Positions 1 to 5,415 of a stretch of DNA of 16,781 nucleotides are shown one piece after another. A program made the translations under genes and the position numbers. The stretch's first letter is position 1. Each line of letters starts with the position of its first letter. Source of the DNA: an uncultured bacterium (GTDB lineage: Bacteria > Bacteroidota > Bacteroidia > Bacteroidales > Paludibacteraceae); assembly GCA_946183755.1 (NCBI GenBank), contig CAMHCZ010000020.1:1-16781 (forward strand), written 5' to 3'. Under the pieces are notes generated by a model. That model did not search any database, had not been told where the DNA came from, and worked only from the letters and a program-made list of their open reading frames with translations.

Positions 1-55
1 AACCCCGGACCCACAGATTAAGAGTCTGTTGCTCTACCAGCTGAGCTAGCGATTC
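1..55 (-). tRNA. tRNA-Lys (CTT), 3' end cut by window edge
   Basis: Read on the minus strand, the sequence starts with a 7-nt acceptor half (GAATCGC, plus positions 55-49), followed by TA and a D arm of the usual GCTC...GAGC form. The anticodon stem is ACAGA/TCTGT with loop CTCTTAA. The anticodon CTT lies at plus positions 22-20, so it decodes the Lys codon AAG. A five-base variable loop and the start of the T arm (CGGGG then TT) follow, and then the window ends. The rest of the T arm and the 3' acceptor half, about 20 bases, lie outside, so closure of the acceptor stem cannot be checked. It is transcribed away from clpC. Confidence 0.93.
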
Positions 56-73
56 ATTTCCGATTTGCGATTG

Positions 74-103
74 CAAAGGTACGGCATTTTTTGAGACTAC
101 AAA
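74..103 (-). promoter_or_regulatory. Bacteroidota-type promoter for tRNA-Lys
   Basis: On the minus strand, TACCTTTG (plus 81-74) matches the Bacteroidota -7 consensus TAnnTTTG exactly. A TTTG at plus 103-100 could be the -33 element, with 18 bases between. That is slightly shorter than the 20 bases seen at the mgtC and ruvA promoters of this window. Transcription would begin around position 67, about a dozen bases before the tRNA 5' end. The -7 box is clear; the -33 box is less certain because the area is rich in A. Confidence 0.6.
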
Positions 104-181
104 AAGAAAATCGCATTTTTTTCATATTTTTTTCTTCGCATCAAAATAACCCGTTGACATACAAAAAGAAAAAGTTATTCA

Positions 182-189
182 TAACTTTG
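182..189 (+). promoter_or_regulatory. -7 element of the clpC promoter
   Basis: TAACTTTG matches the Bacteroidota -7 consensus TAnnTTTG exactly and is the same octamer as in the ruvA promoter of this window. No TTTG lies about 20 bases upstream. The nearest -33-like sequence is TTGACA at 154-159, which is 22-25 bases away and too far by the usual rule. Transcription would start near 195, giving a leader of about 90 nt. A weak or activator-dependent -33 would fit a stress gene, but that is inference. Confidence 0.5.
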
Positions 190-194
190 CTAAA

Positions 195-285
195 TATAAG
201 AGCATGACAAAATGTCACAACGTGCGGAACGGCACGGTTTGTGTTTATGCCATAAATAAACGATAAAACGGAGAGATTTATTTTT
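195..285 (+). promoter_or_regulatory. clpC 5' leader with stacked inverted repeats
   Basis: This is the predicted untranslated leader. It holds TGACA-AAA-TGTCA (205-217), close to the expected transcription start and so a possible operator. Next is CGTGC-GGAACG-GCACG (221-236), a small hairpin. CCATAAA at 250-256 is fully complementary to TTTATGG at 283-289, which includes the clpC start codon; the loop between them contains the GGAGAG ribosome-site-like sequence (270-275). The same CCATAAA segment can alternatively fold on TTTAT at 244-248. The pairings are visible, but any regulatory role is inference. AT-rich leaders form such pairs by chance, so confidence in function is low. Confidence 0.3.
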
Positions 286-2919
286 ATGGAAAACTACTTA
301 TCGAAAAATGTCCAGAACGCCTTGGGATACAGCCGCGAGGAAGCCGAAAGACTCGGTAACTCGTATATCGGCCCGGAGCATCTTCTCTTAGGACTGCTGC
401 GAGACAACGACAGCAAAGCCATAACACTGCTGAAGGAACTGAAGGTGGACATACTGAAACTCAAGGAAGCCATAGAGGACGAGATAAGAACAGATTCAAA
501 GGTGAACCAGTCGGACATCCCTTTGCTGAAGACCACCGAGAGAATACTCAAGCTGATATATCTTGAGGTGAGGTCGCTGCAAGACACCGAGGCAGACACC
601 GAGCATCTGCTGCTCGCCATACTCAGGACCGACAACAACGTAGCCACCGACCATCTAAAGACGTTCAACGTGGACTATGTGTCGGCAAGAGACACATTAG
701 TGGAGATGAGGAGAAAAGAGAACCAGCTGAGAAACGACGGCACGCAGAACACGCCTACACAATACGGAGAGGCAAGCAGCCCCAAAGGCTCCTTTGAGAT
801 GGGCGACGACGATGACGACGACTGGGACGAAAACGACAGACGGAACTCAGAACAGTCGCAAACAAAATCGCCTCATCTTGTAAAAATGTCGTCGGACACA
901 CCTGTGCTCGACAACTTCGGCATAGACATGACCAAAGCTGCCGAGGAAGGCAGGCTGGACCCTGTGGTAGGCAGAGACAAGGAGATTGAAAGAATAGCCC
1001 AGATATTAAGCCGAAGAAAGAAGAACAACCCTATACTCATAGGCGAGCCAGGTGTCGGAAAATCCGCCATCGTGGAAGGCCTGGCACTGAAAATAGTCAA
1101 GCACAACGTGTCGCACGTGCTGTTTGACAAGAGGGTTGTGGCTCTGGACATGGCGGCTATCGTGGCAGGAACAAAGTACAGAGGACAGTTTGAGGAAAGA
1201 ATAAAGGCGATACTGAACGAGCTGCAGAAGAACCCGAATGTGATACTCTTCATTGACGAGATACACACGATAGTGGGCGCCGGCAGCACATCGGGCTCGC
1301 TGGACGCAGCCAACATGCTGAAGCCAGCTCTCGCGCGCGGCGAGGTGCAGTGTATCGGAGCGACGACTCTCGACGAGTACCGCCAGAACATAGAGAAGGA
1401 CGGCGCGCTGGAAAGAAGATTCCAGAAAGTGCTCGTTGACCCGACGACAGCCGAGGAGACCGTACAGATACTGCACAACATACAGTCGAAGTACGAGGCG
1501 CACCACAACGTGATATACACGCCAGAAGCAATAAAAGCGTGCGTGCGCCTGACCGAGAGATACATAACAGACAGATGCTTCCCTGACAAGGCGATAGACG
1601 CGCTTGACGAAGCAGGTTCGAGAGCGCACATAATGAACATAAACGTGCCGGAGGAAATCGAAGACCTGGAGAAGCAGCTGGAAGACGCGAAAGAGAAGAA
1701 GAAGAAAGCCGTAGCAGCACAGAACTTCGAACTGGCCGCAGGATTCAGAGACCAAGAGAAAGCCATAAACGAGGATCTGAGCATAGCCAAGAAAAACTGG
1801 GAACTGGGCATGTCCGAGCACAAGGAGACAGTGGACGAGGACAAGGTTGCAGAAGTCGTGGCGATGATGTCCGGCGTGCCTGTGCAGAGAATCGCGCAAA
1901 CCGAAGGCATGAGACTGCTGCAGATGCCACAGGTGCTGAAATCCAAAGTCATAGGACAGGACGACGCCATAGACAAGGTGGTGAAGGCGATACAAAGAAA
2001 CAGAGTCGGACTGAAGGACCCAAACAAGCCTATCGGCTCATTCATATTCCTCGGCCCTACGGGCGTGGGAAAAACAGAGCTCGCGAAACAGCTCGCGCAG
2101 TTCATGTTCGACTCCACTGACTCGATAATAAGAGTCGATATGAGCGAATACATGGAGAAATTCAGCATAAGCAGACTGATAGGAGCGCCTCCGGGATATG
2201 TTGGATACGAGCAAGGCGGACAGTTGACCGAGAAAGTCAGAAGAAAGCCCTACTCCATCGTGCTGTTCGACGAGATAGAGAAAGCGCATCAAGACGTATT
2301 CAACCTGCTGCTGCAGGTGCTTGACGAAGGACGACTGACCGACGGATTAGGCAGAAAAGTCGATTTCAAGAACACTATAATAATAATGACTTCGAACGTC
2401 GGCACGCGCCAGCTCAAGGACTTCGGCAAAGGCGTTGGATTCGACAACAATGTTTCAGACGAAAAGTACGTGGGCGGCATAAACTCCGAGTATTCAAGAG
2501 GCATAATACAAAAAGCCCTGAACAGAACATTCCCGCCGGAGTTCCTAAACAGAGTGGACGATGTGATAATCTTCGACCAGCTGTCTAAGCAGACTATACT
2601 GTCAATCATCGACATAGAGATAGACAAACTGCGCGCAAGAGTACAGGGCTTAGGATACGACTTCACGATAAGCGACGAAGCCAAGGAGTTCATAGCAGAG
2701 AGAGGATATGACGTGCAGTTCGGCGCGAGACCGCTGAAGAGAGCCGTGCAGAAATACATCGAGGACGAATTATCCGAAATAATAATAAAGAACGGCATAA
2801 AGGAAGGACAGACGATGAAACTCACACTGGACAACGAGAACAAGAAAATCGTGCTGGACGTAGAGAAAAAGAAGGCTACGAGAGCCAAGAAGAAAGACAC
2901 TAAGGGAGAAAAAGAATAA
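286..2919 (+). CDS. clpC: ATP-dependent Clp protease ATP-binding subunit ClpC
   Basis: AAA+ unfoldase of 877 aa that threads damaged or tagged proteins into the ClpP peptidase in the cytoplasm. The N-domain is a double Clp repeat (about 1-145). An acidic linker follows, with six consecutive Asp at about 174-179. Module 1 has Walker A GEPGVGKS (253-260), a pore loop with KYRG (297-300) and Walker B LFIDE (321-325). The middle region (about 455-495) carries a UVR-like coiled coil, which marks ClpC rather than ClpB or ClpA. Module 2 has Walker A GPTGVGKT (590-597), pore loop GYVG (637-640) and Walker B VLFDE (659-663). VGF at 717-719 sits where ClpC carries its ClpP-docking tripeptide. The C-terminal tail is Lys-rich. 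The ATG at 286 follows GGAGAG by 10 bases. No ctsR, mcsA or mcsB is adjacent, unlike in Bacillota. Arg codons are almost all AGA, unlike in neighbouring genes. Confidence 0.97.
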   Translation: MENYLSKNVQNALGYSREEAERLGNSYIGPEHLLLGLLRDNDSKAITLLKELKVDILKLKEAIEDEIRTDSKVNQSDIPLLKTTERILKLIYLEVRSLQDTEADTEHLLLAILRTDNNVATDHLKTFNVDYVSARDTLVEMRRKENQLRNDGTQNTPTQYGEASSPKGSFEMGDDDDDDWDENDRRNSEQSQTKSPHLVKMSSDTPVLDNFGIDMTKAAEEGRLDPVVGRDKEIERIAQILSRRKKNNPILIGEPGVGKSAIVEGLALKIVKHNVSHVLFDKRVVALDMAAIVAGTKYRGQFEERIKAILNELQKNPNVILFIDEIHTIVGAGSTSGSLDAANMLKPALARGEVQCIGATTLDEYRQNIEKDGALERRFQKVLVDPTTAEETVQILHNIQSKYEAHHNVIYTPEAIKACVRLTERYITDRCFPDKAIDALDEAGSRAHIMNINVPEEIEDLEKQLEDAKEKKKKAVAAQNFELAAGFRDQEKAINEDLSIAKKNWELGMSEHKETVDEDKVAEVVAMMSGVPVQRIAQTEGMRLLQMPQVLKSKVIGQDDAIDKVVKAIQRNRVGLKDPNKPIGSFIFLGPTGVGKTELAKQLAQFMFDSTDSIIRVDMSEYMEKFSISRLIGAPPGYVGYEQGGQLTEKVRRKPYSIVLFDEIEKAHQDVFNLLLQVLDEGRLTDGLGRKVDFKNTIIIMTSNVGTRQLKDFGKGVGFDNNVSDEKYVGGINSEYSRGIIQKALNRTFPPEFLNRVDDVIIFDQLSKQTILSIIDIEIDKLRARVQGLGYDFTISDEAKEFIAERGYDVQFGARPLKRAVQKYIEDELSEIIIKNGIKEGQTMKLTLDNENKKIVLDVEKKKATRAKKKDTKGEKE

Positions 2920-2940
2920 CGGCGACCACGCCACAAGCAA

Positions 2941-2978
2941 CAAAGGCAACGGAGGAATCCGCTGCCTTTGCGCTTTTT
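2941..2978 (+). terminator. Rho-independent terminator of clpC
   Basis: The hairpin starts 21 bases after the clpC stop. Its arms are CAAAGGCA (2941-2948) and TGCCTTTG (2963-2970), then one A-C mismatch, then CGGA (2950-2953) with TCCG (2958-2961) around a GGAA tetraloop. A run of five T follows at 2974-2978 after CGC. The T tract is short and slightly displaced, but stem and position fit a terminator. The TTTG of the 3' arm (2967-2970) is also the likely -33 box of the mgtC promoter. Confidence 0.7.
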
Positions 2979-2998
2979 AGGGTTTTGAATTATCTTTG
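2967..2998 (+). promoter_or_regulatory. Bacteroidota-type promoter for the MgtC-family gene
   Basis: TTTG at 2967-2970, a 20-base spacer and TATCTTTG at 2991-2998 match the Bacteroidota consensus, with the same spacing as the ruvA promoter in this window. The -33 box lies inside the 3' arm of the clpC terminator. Transcription should start near 3005. The first ATG downstream (3024) lies 25 bases after the -7 box, almost the same distance as in ruvA (26), but it is not in frame with the conserved MgtC reading frame. Confidence 0.72.
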
Positions 2999-3051
2999 CG
3001 CTGTAACAACACACTAAAACGATATGGAATTACTTCATCATAAGACTGCTC

Positions 3052-3504
3052 GTGGCATCGATACTCGGAGCATTCATAGGGCTTGACCGCGAATACAGGA
3101 CTAAAGCCGCTGGTTTCCGCACCCACTTCCTCGTGGCGTTGGGCTCGGCGCTGTTCATGATTATCTCAGTGCACGGCTTCGACTATCTGCCAAAAGACCA
3201 GATGACACTGCGCATGGACCCGGCGAGAATCGCGGCGCAAGTGGTCACCGGCATCGGATTCATCGGCGCTGGCACTATCCTCTTGAATAAGAATGTCATA
3301 CGCGGACTGACAACCGCCGCCGGACTTTGGGTGACTGCCGCGATAGGCATGGCATGCGGTGTCGGAATGTTCGCGCTTGCATCGGTCTGCACCATTCTTG
3401 TGATAATATGCTTCGAAGCCTTCAACAGGCCTTTAAAGAAGATGAGGGAAAAGCAGAACCAGCAGCCTAACAATGACGAAACTGAGGAAGAGACAGAAGA
3501 ATAA
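3052..3504 (+). CDS. MgtC/SapB-family inner-membrane protein, start uncertain
   Basis: Short MgtC-family membrane protein, 150 aa from the GTG at 3052. Conserved family features are GLDREYR and FRTH just after the first helix, RIAAQVVTGIGFIGAG, and GLTTAAGLWVTAAIGMACG. Hydrophobic helices predominate up to about residue 125, followed by a charged Glu-rich tail. It lacks the cytosolic ACT-like C-terminal domain of longer MgtC proteins. Salmonella MgtC aids growth in low Mg2+ and in macrophages; the role of short bacterial homologues is not settled. The GTG start removes half of the first helix. The same frame stays open upstream to a TAA at 3004-3006 and encodes a family-like WNYFIIRLLV just before the GTG, but holds no ATG, GTG or TTG there. 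The only nearby ATG (3024) is one base out of frame. The true N terminus therefore probably begins near 3022-3024, by an unusual start, a frameshift or a sequence error. Confidence 0.85.
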   Translation: MASILGAFIGLDREYRTKAAGFRTHFLVALGSALFMIISVHGFDYLPKDQMTLRMDPARIAAQVVTGIGFIGAGTILLNKNVIRGLTTAAGLWVTAAIGMACGVGMFALASVCTILVIICFEAFNRPLKKMREKQNQQPNNDETEEETEE

Positions 3505-3507
3505 ACA

Positions 3508-3537
3508 AAAACGCCTTCGATAAAACGAAGGCGTTTT
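3508..3537. terminator. Bidirectional terminator between mgtC and dnaJ
   Basis: A perfect 12-bp inverted repeat, AAAACGCCTTCG (3508-3519) and CGAAGGCGTTTT (3526-3537), encloses the loop ATAAAA. Read from the left, the GC-rich stem is followed by a T run and ends the MgtC-family transcript 3 bases after its stop codon. Read from the right, the A run becomes a U run and ends the convergent dnaJ transcript 24 bases after its stop codon. This is the strongest terminator in the window. Confidence 0.92.
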
Positions 3538-3561
3538 CTATTTCCAATCTTGACTGAAGAA

Positions 3562-4716
3562 TCAATTGAACATGTTCTTCACTCTCCTTATGAACTCGTC
3601 CTTGGCTGAAGAAGTCGGCTTCATATTGTCGGACTCCTGCAGTTTCTCCACCATCTTCTTCTCGTCACGACTCAGGCTCTCTGGTATATAGACAGAGACG
3701 TTGACGAGCAAATCGCCAGAGCCGTAGCCGTTGAGTATCGGCAGTCCTTTGCCACGAAGGCGAAGCATCTTGCCCGGCTGTGTGCCAGCGGCAATCTTCA
3801 TCTTCACCTTGCCATCGACAGTAGGAATCTCCACGCTGCCGCCGAGTATGGCTGTCGGAAGGTCAAGCAGCAGGTTGTATATCAAGTCGTTCTCGTCGCG
3901 GATAAGTTCTGCGTGAGGCTCTTCCTGGATAAGCACCAGAAGATCGCCGTTGACACCGCCACGACGCGCCGCGTTACCCTTGCCGCTGACATTCAGCTGC
4001 ATGCCGTCGGCCACTCCGGCTGGTATGCGGAAAGAAACCTCTTCCTCGCCAAGCACCACGCCTTCGCCGTTGCAGTGCGGACACTTGTTCTTTATCGTCT
4101 TGCCCTCGCCACCGCAATCAGGACAAACAGACTGAGTCTGCATACGTCCCAAAATCGTGGACTGCACACGAGTCACATAACCAGAGCCGTGGCAAGTAGA
4201 ACAAGTATCGGTAGCGCCGTCCTTTGAACCAGAACCGTTGCAATGAGTACACCGAACGTATTTCTTTATCTTGATGCGCTTCTCAACACCAGTGGCAATC
4301 TCCTTGAGCGACAACTTCACCTTGACACGGAGGTCAGCGCCTCTGTTCACACGGCTCGCTCTTGTACGTCCGCCGCCGAAGCCACCGAATCCGCCAAAAC
4401 CGCCGCCGAAATGTCCGCCGAAGATGTCGCCGAACTGGCTGAATATGTCGTCCATAGAACCGCTCCACTGCGCTCCGCCTCCAGCTCCGCCGTTCACGCC
4501 AGCGTGTCCGAACTGGTCGTAGCGCTGACGCTTGTCAGGATTGCTCAGCACCTCGTAAGCCTCAGCCGCCTCCTTGAACTTCTCCTCTGCCTCTTTGTCG
4601 CCAGGGTTCTTGTCCGGGTGGTACTGTATGGCTTTCTTTCTGTAAGCCTTCTTTATCTCATCGGCACTGGCGGTCTTGCTTACCCCCAGCACTTCATAAT
4701 AATCTCTTTTTTCCAT
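3562..4716 (-). CDS. dnaJ: Chaperone protein DnaJ
   Basis: Hsp40 co-chaperone of 384 aa that delivers unfolded clients to DnaK and stimulates its ATPase. It is a full type I DnaJ. The J domain (about 4-70) has HPD at 33-35. A Gly/Phe-rich linker spans about 71-117. The zinc-binding region has four CxxCxGxG repeats beginning at C156, C172, C198 and C212. Client-binding beta domains and the C-terminal dimerisation region make up the rest. The ATG at 4716 is preceded by a near-perfect Shine-Dalgarno sequence. The gene lies 26 bases downstream of grpE and is probably cotranscribed with it. dnaK is not in the window. Its Arg codons are mostly CGN, unlike clpC. The transcript ends at the bidirectional terminator. 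Confidence 0.97.
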   Translation of the reverse strand: MEKRDYYEVLGVSKTASADEIKKAYRKKAIQYHPDKNPGDKEAEEKFKEAAEAYEVLSNPDKRQRYDQFGHAGVNGGAGGGAQWSGSMDDIFSQFGDIFGGHFGGGFGGFGGFGGGRTRASRVNRGADLRVKVKLSLKEIATGVEKRIKIKKYVRCTHCNGSGSKDGATDTCSTCHGSGYVTRVQSTILGRMQTQSVCPDCGGEGKTIKNKCPHCNGEGVVLGEEEVSFRIPAGVADGMQLNVSGKGNAARRGGVNGDLLVLIQEEPHAELIRDENDLIYNLLLDLPTAILGGSVEIPTVDGKVKMKIAAGTQPGKMLRLRGKGLPILNGYGSGDLLVNVSVYIPESLSRDEKKMVEKLQESDNMKPTSSAKDEFIRRVKNMFN

Positions 4717-4721
4717 AAAAA

Positions 4722-4729
4722 CACCTCCT
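4722..4729 (-). promoter_or_regulatory. Strong Shine-Dalgarno site of dnaJ
   Basis: On the minus strand, AGGAGGTG ends five bases before the dnaJ ATG, leaving seven bases between the AGGAGG core and the start. It is complementary over eight bases to the usual 16S rRNA 3' end (CACCUCCU). I see no comparable site in front of ruvA, sprA, dsbD or grpE, and only GGAGAG before clpC. Bacteroidota ribosomes generally occlude their anti-Shine-Dalgarno, so such a site is unusual here and may have a regulatory meaning. Confidence 0.8.
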
Positions 4730-4742
4730 GCGTCTAAAAAAA

Positions 4743-5306
4743 TTACTGAGCGACAACGACTTTCGCGTATCTAATGACCTTGTCATTCAAAGTGTATCCC
4801 TTTTGAACACAGTCAATGATTTTGCCCTTCTGGTCGTCGGACTGAGCAGGCACCGCTGTTATCGCTTCGTTGAAATCGGTGTCGAAGGCCTTGTCCTTAG
4901 TGTCTATTTCCTTGACATTGTTCTGCTCGAGGAACTTAACGAACTTATCATAAATAAGCATCATGCCCTCTTTGATAGAGTCAACATCAGGCGCTTTCTC
5001 GGCAGCCTGTATTCCACGCTCGAAATCGTCGATGAGAGGAATGATATTCATGAACACGCCTTCGCTCGCGCTTTTTATCAACTCCGCCTTCTCCTTTATT
5101 GTTCTCTTCTTGTAATTGTCGAACTCTGCTCTCAAACGAAGATGAGCGTCCTGAATCTCAGCTATTTGCTCTTTCAGTTTATCGACTTCGGAATCTGCGG
5201 CAGCCTCATCCTGAACGTCGGCAGCAGCTTCAGTCTCCTCGTTTACATTAGCATTATCCAATGTCTCTTCCACTTCGTTCTCTTTAGTTTCTTTGTTGTT
5301 ACTCAT
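4743..5306 (-). CDS. grpE: Nucleotide exchange factor GrpE
   Basis: Co-chaperone of 187 aa that releases ADP from DnaK and so resets the Hsp70 cycle. The N-terminal 40 residues are acidic and probably disordered. A long helix suited to the dimeric coiled coil covers about 40-90 and includes LRLRAEFDNYKKR. The C-terminal part carries the family signature: FDTDFNEAI (141-149) and later GYTLNDKVIRYAKVVVA (170-186). The position usually filled by His in the FDxxxHEA motif is Asn here (N146), a mild departure. The ATG at 5306 has no Shine-Dalgarno sequence. dnaJ follows after 26 bases. I found no consensus promoter in the 108 bases upstream, so expression may come from a non-consensus promoter there or from read-through of dsbD. 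Confidence 0.96.
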   Translation of the reverse strand: MSNNKETKENEVEETLDNANVNEETEAAADVQDEAAADSEVDKLKEQIAEIQDAHLRLRAEFDNYKKRTIKEKAELIKSASEGVFMNIIPLIDDFERGIQAAEKAPDVDSIKEGMMLIYDKFVKFLEQNNVKEIDTKDKAFDTDFNEAITAVPAQSDDQKGKIIDCVQKGYTLNDKVIRYAKVVVAQ

Positions 5307-5386
5307 TATATGATTTCTTTTAAATTCGTTTTTTTAAGCCAAAACCCTACTCTGCAAAATGTTTGCCATTGACGAAAAGCGGTCCG

Positions 5387-5415
5387 GTCATGACAATTGC
5401 GTCATAATGAATGAC
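5387..5415. promoter_or_regulatory. Cluster of GTCAT/ATGAC half-sites upstream of grpE
   Basis: The 108 bases between dsbD and grpE contain the pentamer GTCAT at 5387-5391 and 5401-5405, and its complement ATGAC at 5390-5394 and 5411-5415. The first pair overlaps as the palindrome GTCATGAC, and the others form inverted repeats with 5-6 base spacers. There is no T run, so it does not look like a terminator for dsbD. An operator for a dimeric regulator of grpE-dnaJ is possible but unproven. The rest of this gap is AT-rich, with nothing I recognise. Confidence 0.3.

Noticed and set aside
154..182. E. coli-like sigma-70 promoter (TTGACA at 154-159) for clpC
   Set aside because: With a 17-base spacer the -10 would be ATTCAT, a poor match, while the Bacteroidota -7 box at 182-189 is exact.
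873..2168. Open frame of 431 codons on the minus strand, opposite clpC
   Set aside because: Low-complexity Ser/Phe-rich translation with no domain, entirely covered by the well-supported clpC frame.
3024..3086. Separate 20-codon peptide from the ATG at 3024 as a regulatory leader peptide
   Set aside because: It overlaps the MgtC frame and has no composition typical of attenuator peptides; the abnormal mgtC start explains it more simply.
5341..5365. Bacteroidota promoter for grpE using ACATTTTG on the minus strand
   Set aside because: Lacks the TA of the -7 box and has no TTTG at the right distance.
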